A DNA stretch of 42,107 nucleotides from Burkholderiaceae bacterium (GCA_019232795.1 JAFANH010000035.1:1-42107), one strand, 5' to 3'. Counted from the first letter of the stretch, positions 26,585 through 35,943 are shown. Made by a program: numbers and translations. Notes: generated by a model not told the origin, from the letters alone.

Positions 26585-27883
26585 CTACGGCTGTTTATAA
26601 ACCTGGCCATTCTTCATGACAAAGGCCACATGTTCTATCGTTTCGAGCTTTTGTGTTGGATCGTCGGCCACCGCAATCAGATCTGCGCGCAAGCCGGCGG
26701 CCACGCGCCCGAATTCATCTTGCTTGCCGAGTATGCGCGCCGCTACCGAGGTCGCCGCCTTGAGCGCCTGCACCGGCGTCATGCCGAGCCGTGCCATCCA
26801 TTCGACTTCGCGGTAATTGGTGCCGTGCGCAAACACGCCGACATCGCTGCCGCAACCTATCGTGACGCCGGCCTTGCGCGCCAGTTCGAAGGCATGCGCT
26901 GCCTGCTTCATGCCCTCGGTCGGCTGCGATTGGCCCGGCACATAGTGCTGGAAATATTGCGATACGGCTTCTTCCGCGGTCAAGGTCGGCAGGAAGGCGA
27001 CGCCGCGCTCGGCCATCAGCTTGAAGGTCGCCGCGCTGCCGTTATAGCCATGCTCGATGGTGTCGACACCGGCCATGGCCGCACGCCGCATGCCTTCGTC
27101 GCTCATCGCATGCACCGCCACCTTGCGGCCGGCGTCATGTGCCACGGCGACGATAGCCTTGATCTCTTCCTCGGAAAACGTCGGCGCCAGCGCGCCGCCC
27201 GGCCCCCAGCGGTAATCGGCGTACAGCTTGACCCAATCGGCGCCGGCCGCAATTTGCTCGCGCGCCGCGCGCATGGCCTCTTCGGTGCCGCTGGCTTCCT
27301 GTGCGCCTTGCGGAATATCGGCATCGCTGCTGAAGGTGCGCCGCGCGGGTCCGTACGTGCCGGTGGCGACGATGGCGCGCGTCGCCACGAACAGGCGTGG
27401 TCCGGGGATCATGCCTTCGTCAATGGCGCGCTTGACCCAGTAGTCGGCATTGCCGGCGCCTTCTGTGCCGAGGTCGCGCAACGTGGTGAAGCCGGACAGC
27501 AGCGTCGCCTTGGCATGCACTCCCGCTTCCAGCGTGCGGTAAGGCAGCGGTTCGCGCAGCACCTGATCGTTCCATGGCGTCTCGTTGTACGGATGCAGGA
27601 AAACATGCGAATGCAAATCGATCAGGCCGGGCAGCAGTGTCATGCCGGGCAAATCGATAATCTTGCTGTCTGCAGGCACATGCACGTCGGCCGGCGCGCC
27701 AACCGCGGCAATGCGTTCGCCTTCGACCAGTACCACCCAGCCGCTGCGCGGCGCGTCATTGTCGGCGGTCCAGACGCCTGCGGGGCGCAACAAGACAGTA
27801 TCGGCCCGGACCAGCGGACACGACAAGGCGCACATCAAGGCGCACCCCAGCGTAAAGGCTCTCAAAAAGCTTTTGGCGTACAT
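26585..27883 (-). CDS. Secreted amidohydrolase (imidazolonepropionase/prolidase-like)
   Basis: This 432-residue metal-dependent hydrolase is exported by a Sec signal peptide (residues 1-27, ending LVRA). The amidohydrolase-superfamily metal set is complete: His91 and His93 in GLIDLHSH, the likely carboxylated Lys219 in ADWVKLY, His258 in VAVHAMSD, His278 in IEHGYNG and Asp347 in GCGSDVG. Relatives hydrolyse Xaa-Pro dipeptides or N-acyl and cyclic amides. It follows the acylase gene by 25 bases, so the two are probably used together on an extracytoplasmic amide. The exact substrate is unknown. Confidence 0.9.
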   Translation of the reverse strand: MYAKSFLRAFTLGCALMCALSCPLVRADTVLLRPAGVWTADNDAPRSGWVVLVEGERIAAVGAPADVHVPADSKIIDLPGMTLLPGLIDLHSHVFLHPYNETPWNDQVLREPLPYRTLEAGVHAKATLLSGFTTLRDLGTEGAGNADYWVKRAIDEGMIPGPRLFVATRAIVATGTYGPARRTFSSDADIPQGAQEASGTEEAMRAAREQIAAGADWVKLYADYRWGPGGALAPTFSEEEIKAIVAVAHDAGRKVAVHAMSDEGMRRAAMAGVDTIEHGYNGSAATFKLMAERGVAFLPTLTAEEAVSQYFQHYVPGQSQPTEGMKQAAHAFELARKAGVTIGCGSDVGVFAHGTNYREVEWMARLGMTPVQALKAATSVAARILGKQDEFGRVAAGLRADLIAVADDPTQKLETIEHVAFVMKNGQVYKQP

Positions 27884-27908
27884 AGGCTATTCTCGATTCA
27901 CGGATGAT

Positions 27909-30152
27909 TTACTGCCCGGGATGATATTTGCGTTCGGCATGCTTTTCGACGTCGGCACGGTAGAACAGCACGTCTTTGTATTCGCTCCTTGCGTACATCT
28001 CGGCCTGGTCGTAAAAATGCGGTGAATGCGGATCGCCGCTTTCGCCGCCGCCCAGCAGGCTCTTGGCCCGAATGCGCGGACCGAATTCGACCACAGCCTC
28101 GAAACTGTTGCCGCGATCGCCATAGATGCGCCGGGTCTTGTTCTGTGCAGATGCGGACGCAGACGACACGCCGAACGCTGCCAGAGAACCCCAGACCGAC
28201 GAGGTGAACGGCACCGGAATACTGGGTTTGTCGTCCTCGTAAGCCTGGTTGACGTCCCCACTCAGGCGTTGGAAACGGTTGATCTCGCCCCAAGGCGTCT
28301 TCCAGGTTCCGAAATCGCGCTCGAGCTTGGCCGACGCACGCGCCAGAGCCTGCAAGCGCTCTTGCGGCGTGGTGCGCAAGGCCATGTATTCGAGCACGGG
28401 GACGTTTTGCTCCTTGGCCATCTTAGCCACTTTTTCCATCAAGTGCTGCCCCCAGTAGATCGCGAGCGAAGTCGGAACCGATTGCAGCGAGTAGCGCAAA
28501 TCCCAGGAGCGCAGCACGTCGATTTGCTCCATCACCTGCAGCTTCAATGGATCGGTCACCCCTATGCCGTCGTAGGCTTGTGTCAAGGCTGGGATCAGAC
28601 TTTCGAAACCGGTCAGATAGCTATCGTTGGCCGCGGCAATCAGGCTGTCGAGGGTAAAGCCGCTGCGGTCTTGCAGCACGCGCACCGCGTGCAAGCCACG
28701 CGCGTTTTCGGGGTAGACCCACATGTAGTCCGGATAATCCTCACGGCGCGGACTGCTCGGGCCGGCCGCCGAGAACGGCCAGTTGTTGGTATTCTGAATC
28801 CAGCCGTTAGGCGGGTTGAGCAAGTTAATGGTGTCCTTGACTTCGTGCAGACCTTTCCACTCCGTCGCCGGATCGCTGCCGTCGACCGGATGCCGCCAGT
28901 CGAAGCGCGGATCGCGGATCGGCATGAAGTTGCCGTGGAAGTAAGCGATGTTGCCGTCGGCATCGGCATAGACGGTGTTGTTCGAAGAATTCGTGCGCAA
29001 CTTCATCACCTCATAAAACTGCTTGTAGGTGCGCGCCTTGGTACGCAGGTAGGATTGCTCAAGCGCCTTGACCGGTTCCTGCATCAGGCGCACCGCCACC
29101 CACTTGCCGTCAATCGAACGCACGATCGGTCCATGATGGCTGTAATAGGCGGTCACAGTCTTTTCGGCCATGCCGCTCGCGGTCTTGTAGCGCAAGGTGA
29201 TCGGCACCGCCTTGAGCAGGCGCTGTTCGCCCCCATAACGGTAAGTGAACTTGCCGTCCCTGCCGCTCACCGTCTCCAGGTATTCGTTGACGACAATGCC
29301 GCCGCCGGAAGTGTGCATCCAGCCTATCCGGTCGTTGAAGCCCTGGTAGACGAAGAACTGGCCCCAGGTGACGGCGCCATAGGCATTCAAGCCTTCCCCG
29401 CTGACCACGTTGACTTCCGAACGAAAATAAAGCGAGGTATGCGGATTGATCAGCAACAGGGCGTGGCCGCTCGCGCTGCGCGCCGGTGCGATGGCGAAGC
29501 CGTTGGATCCGCGCGGCTCCGCCTCGAGCGCGCTTTCCGGCCTCATTTCCAAGGACGCGAGCAGCGGAGGCTTTTCGCCGTAAAACTCTTCGAGCTGATG
29601 CAGATTGATCGATTCGATGTCGCCGCCTATACTGCCCTCGCTGAAGGTCAGCGCCATCCAGGGTTCGAAGCGCGTCAACAGCTTGGGCTTCACTTGCGGA
29701 TGGGTAAAAAGGTAATAGTTCAAGCCATCGGCGAAGCTGCTCATTATCTTTTTCAGCCATGCGGGGCTGGCCGCGTACCTGGCCTGCATATCGGCCGGAT
29801 TGATGAACAGCTTCATGCGCAAATCGCGATACAGTTCGGTCTCGCCCTCGACCTCGGCCAGACGGCCCAAGGCATTGATGTAATTCAATTCGATGCGATT
29901 GAAATCGTCTTCCGCCTGTGCGTACATGAGGCCGAACACGGCGTCGGCGTCGCTGCCGCCGTAGACGTGCGGCACACCCCAGCGGTCGCGTATCACGGTC
30001 ACGCGCCGTGCCTCGGCCGTCCAGCGCGCCAGATCAGCCTCGCCGGGCTTCTGCACCGTAAGCGTCTGCTGTCCGTTGGCATCTGCAGCGGACACAAGGA
30101 AGCAGCTTGCACTGCAAGCCAAAGCCAATAGGGCGCGACGATACGACAACAT
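27909..30152 (-). CDS. Penicillin/acyl-homoserine-lactone acylase family (Ntn hydrolase)
   Basis: This 747-residue periplasmic precursor belongs to peptidase family S45. After a signal peptide (residues 1-23) come the alpha chain, a spacer and the self-cleavage site Gly215/Ser216 (EPRGSNGFAIAP); Ser216 becomes the N-terminal nucleophile of the beta chain. RDRWGVPHVYG near residue 55 and GESGDPHSPHFYDQAEMY near the end are typical of AHL acylases and related enzymes. The reaction should be removal of an acyl chain from an amide. GAGGTGAG precedes the ATG, and the upstream D-threonine-aldolase-like gene ends one base before it. Confidence 0.92.
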   Translation of the reverse strand: MLSYRRALLALACSASCFLVSAADANGQQTLTVQKPGEADLARWTAEARRVTVIRDRWGVPHVYGGSDADAVFGLMYAQAEDDFNRIELNYINALGRLAEVEGETELYRDLRMKLFINPADMQARYAASPAWLKKIMSSFADGLNYYLFTHPQVKPKLLTRFEPWMALTFSEGSIGGDIESINLHQLEEFYGEKPPLLASLEMRPESALEAEPRGSNGFAIAPARSASGHALLLINPHTSLYFRSEVNVVSGEGLNAYGAVTWGQFFVYQGFNDRIGWMHTSGGGIVVNEYLETVSGRDGKFTYRYGGEQRLLKAVPITLRYKTASGMAEKTVTAYYSHHGPIVRSIDGKWVAVRLMQEPVKALEQSYLRTKARTYKQFYEVMKLRTNSSNNTVYADADGNIAYFHGNFMPIRDPRFDWRHPVDGSDPATEWKGLHEVKDTINLLNPPNGWIQNTNNWPFSAAGPSSPRREDYPDYMWVYPENARGLHAVRVLQDRSGFTLDSLIAAANDSYLTGFESLIPALTQAYDGIGVTDPLKLQVMEQIDVLRSWDLRYSLQSVPTSLAIYWGQHLMEKVAKMAKEQNVPVLEYMALRTTPQERLQALARASAKLERDFGTWKTPWGEINRFQRLSGDVNQAYEDDKPSIPVPFTSSVWGSLAAFGVSSASASAQNKTRRIYGDRGNSFEAVVEFGPRIRAKSLLGGGESGDPHSPHFYDQAEMYARSEYKDVLFYRADVEKHAERKYHPGQ

Positions 30153-30153
30153 G

Positions 30154-31419
30154 CTAACTCACCTCATGTCCGGGATTGAAAACCGGCCACCACGCTTCGA
30201 TGCGGCCATTGCGCACAAGGGCAAGATCGCCGAATTGCAGGAACACTCCCTCGCTCTGATTGGGGCGCAGGAAAATATAGTCGTCGACCTCCAGATGCAC
30301 GGCGCGCGACGCGTTGATCATGCCTTCGTATTCCGGGTTGTCGGTCAGTCCCTGCGGCGAAGTATAGCTCGCCGACCCGCTGCCGCCGTAGATAAAGAAC
30401 GAACGCTGGCGGTTGCGATCCCATACGGTCCATACCTTACCGACCGCCTCGGCGCCTGGAAGATGCAAGCCATCCCATGCCTTGATGACGGGTGTCGCGA
30501 TGAACGACGCCGGTTCGAAGTCGGCCAGCAGCTCGAGATCGTAATCGGCCGGCTTGACCAGCGCCGAGCCGACCGAGACTTCGTTGAGCGGCGAGTCCTT
30601 GCCGTGCAGACGGAAAGTGGGGCTGCCGGCGCCGTTGAGTACCAGTGCGTCATTCATCATGGCGGGTTGATTGGCGCGCACACAGTCGATATAGCTGTGA
30701 TACGTATTCAATACCTTCGCCAGCGACGCATCGCGGCTTTCAATCAAGGGCGGAATGCGGCCGACATGGGCATCGTAACCCATAAATCCGGCAAAGCTCA
30801 GGTGCCGCGGATCGGCGGCAATCGTGGCCAGCATGGGTGGCAGCTGCTCGACGGCAGTCAAGCCGCCGCGATGCAGGCCGACGTCGATTTCGACGTTGAT
30901 GCGCACCTGCGCGCCGAGCGTGCGCGCCAATTGCTGGTATTGCGCCAGCCGATCCGGTGTGTCGATCAGCCACTGCAACTGGCTGCGCGGATCGAAACTG
31001 CCAGCGGTATCGAAGCGCCGGTAAAACGTCGCCGCTGCCTGCACCGGCATCGGCTTGCCAAGCAAAATGTCGGCACGCGGCATGTCCTTGGCCAGAAGGT
31101 TAACGAAAGGCTGATGAAAGCTCATCACGCGCGTGAACCCGGTGTGTTGCATCACGTGCGCAATCAAGCCTGCGCTGGGCATGGATTTGGCGACCACACG
31201 ATACTGCTTGCCATTCAGGCTCTGTGTGAGGCGCTTGCAATTGCGTTCCAGCCTATCGAGATCGACGATCAATACCGGCCGCCCCGGACCGCCGGCTTTC
31301 AGACTCTCATTGAGCGCAGTGAAATAAGCGTCATGCGGAGCACCACGGTCATCCGGACGCAACAAAAAGCCGCCGGCAGAAGCGGCGGCCAGGCCGAACA
31401 GGAAATGACGGCGCTGCAT
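30154..31419 (-). CDS. Tat-exported D-threonine aldolase/D-serine dehydratase-like protein
   Basis: This 421-residue PLP protein has an alanine-racemase-type N-terminal barrel with the Schiff-base Lys78 in YRVVAKSMPS and a C-terminal D-serine-dehydratase-like domain. The N-terminus QRRHFLFGLAAASAGG is a twin-arginine signal, fitting export of a folded, cofactor-loaded enzyme. In characterised relatives a P-x-H-x-C/D motif near the C-terminus binds the metal; here it reads PNQSE (386-390), so both ligands differ. The activity is uncertain: aldolase, dehydratase or racemase. It is first of the same-strand run with acylase and amidohydrolase. Confidence 0.82.
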   Translation of the reverse strand: MQRRHFLFGLAAASAGGFLLRPDDRGAPHDAYFTALNESLKAGGPGRPVLIVDLDRLERNCKRLTQSLNGKQYRVVAKSMPSAGLIAHVMQHTGFTRVMSFHQPFVNLLAKDMPRADILLGKPMPVQAAATFYRRFDTAGSFDPRSQLQWLIDTPDRLAQYQQLARTLGAQVRINVEIDVGLHRGGLTAVEQLPPMLATIAADPRHLSFAGFMGYDAHVGRIPPLIESRDASLAKVLNTYHSYIDCVRANQPAMMNDALVLNGAGSPTFRLHGKDSPLNEVSVGSALVKPADYDLELLADFEPASFIATPVIKAWDGLHLPGAEAVGKVWTVWDRNRQRSFFIYGGSGSASYTSPQGLTDNPEYEGMINASRAVHLEVDDYIFLRPNQSEGVFLQFGDLALVRNGRIEAWWPVFNPGHEVS

Positions 31420-31454
31420 GAAACGGTCTCCCTGGTGCTAGTAGTTATGAAACC

Positions 31455-31460
31455 ATTGTA
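31455..31460 (-). promoter_or_regulatory. Candidate -10 box for the acylase/amine-catabolism run
   Basis: TACAAT is present on the minus strand 36 bases upstream of the Tat protein start codon, and GGGAGA is a ribosome site 8 bases from the ATG. No good -35 element is seen, so activator dependence or a false match are both possible. Confidence 0.3.
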
Positions 31461-31502
31461 GCCCGAACTCGATTCCGTACGGCTTTGCGGAACGACTTGG
31501 CG

Positions 31503-34500
31503 CTACGCGTTGCGCACCAGATCCCTGACGACAGGTTCTTCGACCCGCAACTTCAATTGGTCGGCAGGACAGGGCTTGCCGAACAAATAACCTTGGAAGG
31601 TATTGCATCCGCTTGCTTCCAGGAAGGCGCGCTGCTCTTCGGTTTCCACGCCTTCTGCAATCACGGCCAATCCCAGGCTGCGGCCGAGCGTGACGATGGC
31701 ACGCACGATGGCAAGATCGTTGGCATCGACGAAGATATCGCGCACGAAAGACTGGTCTATCTTCAATTGCTCGAGCGGCAGCTGCTTCAGGTAAGACAGC
31801 GAAGAGTAGCCGGTCCCGAAATCGTCGAGCGAGAAGCGCACCCCCCGATTCATCAAGATCTTCATTTTCGCGATGATGGCGTCGACATCCTTCAACAACA
31901 GCGACTCGGTCAATTCGAGCTTGAGCTTGCGCGGATCGACGCCGTTGCGCTCAAGCGCCGCCAACACTTGCGAGACAAAATTGGTGTCGTGGAATTGACG
32001 GGCGCTGATGTTGACCGCCAGGCTCAAATGCCTGGTCTCAGCTTGCTGCGCCCATTGCTTGAGCTGCTTGCAGGCGGTATCGAGCACCCATTCGCCGAGC
32101 GGCAGGATCAAGCCGGTTTCTTCTGCCAGCGGGATGAATGCCGCCGGCGAAACCATGCCGCGTTCGGGATGACGCCAGCGCACCAGGGCTTCGGCGCCGA
32201 CCACGCCGCCCGAAGAGTCGACCTGGATCTGGTAATGCAGCACAAACTGCTCGCCGAGCAGCGCGCGCCGCAAATCCGCTTCCATGGCCGCATGCGCACT
32301 GACCGCCTCTTGCATTTCCGGATCGAAGAACCGGATCGTATTGCGGCCGGCCGCCTTGGCCTGGTACATCGCCAGATCGGCCTGCTTGAGCAGGTCGTCG
32401 GCTGTGACGTCCTGACCTTTGAACAGGCAGACGCCTATGCTGGGCGTGCTGTGGTGCTCCTTGCCTTGCAACAGGTAGGGTTGGGTCAGGGTGTCCTGGA
32501 TCTTTTTTGCCACAGTCTCGGCGCCATCTGCCGCTTCCAGCGCATGTGTACCGAGCGCTTCCAGCAGCACCACGAATTCGTCGCCGCCCAGGCGCGCCGC
32601 CGTATCGCCCTGGCGCAGGCAAGTGCTGAGGCGCCGCCCCACTTCTTCCAGCAGGAAATCGCCGATTTCGTGGCCGCGCGTGTCGTTTAGCTTCTTGAAG
32701 TTATCGAGATCGATGAACAGCAGCGCACCCTCGTTGGCATTGCGCACACTGGTTGCCAAGGCATGCCGCAGGCGCTCGTTCAACAGGCGCCGGTTCGGCA
32801 GCTTGGTGAGAGGGTCGTAGAACGCCAGGTTGCGAATCTCGTCCTCGGCCAGTTTGCGTTCGGTGATGTCGATGATCGAATACACGTAATGACTGGTGTT
32901 GCCGGCATCGGAGCGCACCGCCGTAATCGACAGCCACACCGGGAACACCTCGCCATCCGCGCGGCGGGCCCAGAACTCTCCTTTCCAGGTTCCTTCGGCC
33001 TTGAGCACTTTGCCCATGGCCTCATAAAACGCCTCGTCATACCGGTCCGAGCGGAAGATTGCCGGATCCTTGTCCATCACTTCTTCGGCGGGAGCGCCCG
33101 TGATACGCGTGAAAGCGCTATTGACGCGCAGGATGCGGAAGTCGGCATCGGCAATCATCATGCCTTCCTGCGATTCGAAAGCGATGGCAGCGATGCGCAA
33201 CTCCTGTTCCTGTCCGGCAGCCTTCCTGCGTGCCGCTTCCACGGCGCTATAGGCAGCCGCATTGTCGAGCGCAATCGCGCCGTAGGCGCACAAGGTACGG
33301 AAGATCGAACACTCGCGCTCGCCGTAGGCATGCGCGCGCTGCGACTGGATGGTCATCACGCCGAGCAAGCGCTTGCCGACTTCGAGCGGAGCGAACAGCA
33401 TGCTCAAGGTCTGCAAGGTACCGGGAGTCATCTGGATTTCCTTGGCCTCGTCCAACTCGTCGACCACGATCTCGCGCCGTTCGCGCGCGCAGCGCGCAAC
33501 ATAGGAAGTTGGAGTGCTGATCGGAATTCCCAGATACGGATAGGGTTGGCCGGCCTCGATGCCGAAGGCCAGGCGCAAGGTCCGGCCGCTTTCGTCGAGC
33601 AGGTAGATGACGAAGGTAATCGAATCGAGCAGGCGGTCGACATGGCGATGCAAGGCCGTGAGCACGGCTTCGGCATCCAGGCTGGCAGTCAGTTCGCGCC
33701 CGATCAGACCCAGGGTCTCGAGCGTGGCATTGGTTTCCTGCAGCGTCGCTGCCAATCTGATGTGCTGTTCCGTCTCGGCACGCGCCTGATCCATCTCGTG
33801 GCGAATCTGCATGGCGAGCGCACGCTGCTGCGCTTCCGCGACGCGCGTCTTATTGCGGGCAGCAGTCGTCGCCAATCCCATTTCGTAGGCCGAGCGAAAG
33901 TCGCCGCAAGCCGCATATTCGTTGGCGACCTGGTTGAGCAATTCGGCAGGCACCGTGTAGCCGCTGACCGTCTCGGCAATCTGCAGGGCCTGATGCAGAT
34001 AATGCAAGGGGGCAGAGGGCGCCGTCATGCCGGGCGGCGGCGGCAGGCTGTGATCGCGGTACATCTCGGCGAACACCTGCAGCGTCTTGATCTGCTCCTC
34101 GGCATTGCCTTTTTCTCGCGCCAGCTCGAAAGCCGCCTGCGCCTTGGCGTCCGCCTCATCCAGCTTGCCCAGGCGCAGCAGGGCAGTCGCGGCGCCACGC
34201 CGCGATTCGATCAGCAGATCGGGGTCGCGCAAACCGTCCAGGCTGCCCTCGAAACGACCGAACCAATCGAGCGCCGCCGCATTGTCGCCCGTATCGAGCG
34301 CCAGCTGACCCAGGATCCCGAGCAGGTTCTGGTGGGCGCGCGAACCCTCCATGGTTTCCATGCCGGTCAGCGCTTCTTTCAGGAAAGCGCTCGCTTCTTC
34401 GTAGCGGCCGAGCAAACGCAAGACGTCAGCCGACTGCATGAGGCAAATGCCGATACTGGCCGGCCAATGATTGGCGCGCGCCAGCGACAGGGCATTTTCT

Positions 34501-35270
34501 GCCCACTCCAATGCGGTATCGAGGTCGCCCAAGGTGGCAAAACCCTCGGCCGCGTTGACCGCGCAATTCAAGGCTTGACGGATTTGTCCGGTATTGCGCG
34601 CCGTATGGTGGGCCTGCAAGTCGTATTTGATCGCGCCGCCGGGATCGCCGGTCAAGGCCGCAATATTGGCATGCGCATTGGCGATCCAGGTCAAAACCGA
34701 ATCGTGGTATTGCGCATTGTCCGGAAAAAATTGCGCCAGGCTGGCGGCAGCGGGCCCTTCCTCGCTGAATGCAATGTGCGCAAGGCTGCGGGCACGAACC
34801 GCCTCGATACGCAGTCGATCGCTGCCGGCCAGATAATCGTCGAGCGTCTGCTGCAGGCAGACCTCGACTTGCCCGCGATCGCCGCGGTCATGCCAGATCG
34901 AGGCCAGGAGCCAGCGGCCGTCGCCGGCGCCGTTCCGGTCGCCGTGCGCATCGAATACGGTAATCGCGGCATTCGCCTGCCGCTCGGCGCCATCGAGGTC
35001 GGCATGCAAGGATTTGATTTCCGCCCTCACCAGATGGATGCGCGCGCGATGACAATTGGCCTGGCGCTTATCTATCTTCAGTGTGCGCAACAAGGTCTCG
35101 GCCTCGTCGGCCAATTCCTGGGCGCGCGCGCAATCGCGCTGGCGCAAATGCCAAGCCATGGCAATCACGATGAGCAAGTGCTCTTCCGCACTCTGCGTGG
35201 GTGGCAAGCCGGCCTCGAACGCCGCGACGTCCTCATCCGTCAGGAACAGATTCAAGGACGATGCGTTCAT
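31503..35270 (-). CDS. TPR-GAF-PAS-GGDEF-EAL cyclic-di-GMP signalling protein
   Basis: This 1255-residue cytoplasmic sensor has helical TPR-like repeats over about residues 1-460, a GAF domain (about 520-680), a PAS domain (about 690-810, ending IIDITERKLAEDE), then GGDEF and EAL domains. The diguanylate cyclase motif GGDEF is intact at 895-899, with RQGD at the inhibitory-site position five residues upstream. The phosphodiesterase keeps EALVRW (1027-1032), VNISARQF, DDFGTGYSSL, KIDQSFVRD and AEGVET, so both activities may work. No transmembrane segment is visible. The N-terminal repeats resemble those of MalT-like or AAA-linked regulators but no ATPase is present. Confidence 0.94.
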   Translation of the reverse strand: MNASSLNLFLTDEDVAAFEAGLPPTQSAEEHLLIVIAMAWHLRQRDCARAQELADEAETLLRTLKIDKRQANCHRARIHLVRAEIKSLHADLDGAERQANAAITVFDAHGDRNGAGDGRWLLASIWHDRGDRGQVEVCLQQTLDDYLAGSDRLRIEAVRARSLAHIAFSEEGPAAASLAQFFPDNAQYHDSVLTWIANAHANIAALTGDPGGAIKYDLQAHHTARNTGQIRQALNCAVNAAEGFATLGDLDTALEWAENALSLARANHWPASIGICLMQSADVLRLLGRYEEASAFLKEALTGMETMEGSRAHQNLLGILGQLALDTGDNAAALDWFGRFEGSLDGLRDPDLLIESRRGAATALLRLGKLDEADAKAQAAFELAREKGNAEEQIKTLQVFAEMYRDHSLPPPPGMTAPSAPLHYLHQALQIAETVSGYTVPAELLNQVANEYAACGDFRSAYEMGLATTAARNKTRVAEAQQRALAMQIRHEMDQARAETEQHIRLAATLQETNATLETLGLIGRELTASLDAEAVLTALHRHVDRLLDSITFVIYLLDESGRTLRLAFGIEAGQPYPYLGIPISTPTSYVARCARERREIVVDELDEAKEIQMTPGTLQTLSMLFAPLEVGKRLLGVMTIQSQRAHAYGERECSIFRTLCAYGAIALDNAAAYSAVEAARRKAAGQEQELRIAAIAFESQEGMMIADADFRILRVNSAFTRITGAPAEEVMDKDPAIFRSDRYDEAFYEAMGKVLKAEGTWKGEFWARRADGEVFPVWLSITAVRSDAGNTSHYVYSIIDITERKLAEDEIRNLAFYDPLTKLPNRRLLNERLRHALATSVRNANEGALLFIDLDNFKKLNDTRGHEIGDFLLEEVGRRLSTCLRQGDTAARLGGDEFVVLLEALGTHALEAADGAETVAKKIQDTLTQPYLLQGKEHHSTPSIGVCLFKGQDVTADDLLKQADLAMYQAKAAGRNTIRFFDPEMQEAVSAHAAMEADLRRALLGEQFVLHYQIQVDSSGGVVGAEALVRWRHPERGMVSPAAFIPLAEETGLILPLGEWVLDTACKQLKQWAQQAETRHLSLAVNISARQFHDTNFVSQVLAALERNGVDPRKLKLELTESLLLKDVDAIIAKMKILMNRGVRFSLDDFGTGYSSLSYLKQLPLEQLKIDQSFVRDIFVDANDLAIVRAIVTLGRSLGLAVIAEGVETEEQRAFLEASGCNTFQGYLFGKPCPADQLKLRVEEPVVRDLVRNA

Positions 35271-35544
35271 AGGGCGAACTTCAAGGAAAGGAATAAGGCT
35301 TGCCGTAGGGAGAACACGAGGCCGCGCGCAGTCTGAAGGCGGCGCGCCATGCGGAATTCAGCGTTCAATGTTCCGATTTTAAACTTGTAAACAAGTCCAA
35401 TCATACCGAACGCATTTTCGACAGTTCGATCAAATTGACGATTCCCGCCTCCGTACAACTCGGCCCAAGCCTGCGTTATCGATCAGGCTTTATTGAAATT
35501 GTCTCACACCAACATGGCCGCCGGTAACAAAATTCACGGAATTG
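35271..35544. other. Non-coding stretch upstream of the GGDEF-EAL gene
   Basis: I see no credible gene in these 274 bases. They hold the palindrome at 35383-35396 and AT-rich promoter-like sequence. Together with the doubtful remnant at 35545-35907 the region without a firm gene extends over 35271-35943. Confidence 0.6.
35383..35396. promoter_or_regulatory. Palindrome ACTTGT-AA-ACAAGT upstream of the GGDEF-EAL gene
   Basis: A perfect 6-bp dyad with a 2-base centre lies 113 bases ahead of the start of the cyclic-di-GMP gene, next to an AT-rich TTTAAAAT that could be part of its promoter. It looks like a site for a small dimeric repressor. Confidence 0.3.
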
Positions 35545-35907
35545 TCACAATATATAGGCATTCCGGGGGCATTGTTTGCGCTGCCGGAGCCCTCCAGCCT
35601 TGGCCGGACTTTGCATGACAGACTTGTAAATGGTCTGATGCGGCTGCGCGAAAACACGCCTGAGCATGGGCGCAAATTCAGCAATGGGCAAGGTCGCCGT
35701 GTCGGCGTTGAATGCGGGATTGTCGTATTGCTCGATAAATTCCGCAGTGCGCTCGAAGTACGCATGAGCGGCAAACATGCCCCGCATGTTGCGGTCCATG
35801 CCGATATGGCGGAAGAAGTTATGGCCCTGGAAACGCCGTGCTTCCGCGCCATCCACGGGTTGGCTTCGCTGACGCGGGGCTTGAGTATCGCGACTGTTGC
35901 GCAACAC
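35545..35907 (-). pseudogene. Possible remnant of an HD-type phosphohydrolase
   Basis: An open frame of up to 120 codons has a protein-like middle section: GHNFFRHIGMDRNMRGMFAA, AYFERTAEFIEQYDNPAFNA and FAPMLRRVFAQPHQTIYK. This recalls, from memory, the C-terminal third of HD-family metal-dependent phosphohydrolases. The catalytic HD portion is absent and an in-frame TGA lies a short way upstream, so it would be a 5'-truncated relic. No ribosome site is evident. It could equally be a small unrecognised gene or chance. Confidence 0.3.
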
Positions 35908-35943
35908 CGCCAGCGTAATTTTTCAACAGCCTTTTAAACGATT

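Noticed and set aside
23409..26600. Plus-strand open frame of over 1000 codons.
   Set aside because: It lies antisense to mmsA and the omega-aminotransferase, runs through the inverted repeat, is rich in His, Arg and Gln and has no protein family features.
32763..35336. Plus-strand open frame of 857 codons opposite the GGDEF-EAL gene.
   Set aside because: The minus-strand protein has five recognised domains; the plus-strand frame shows only shadow composition.
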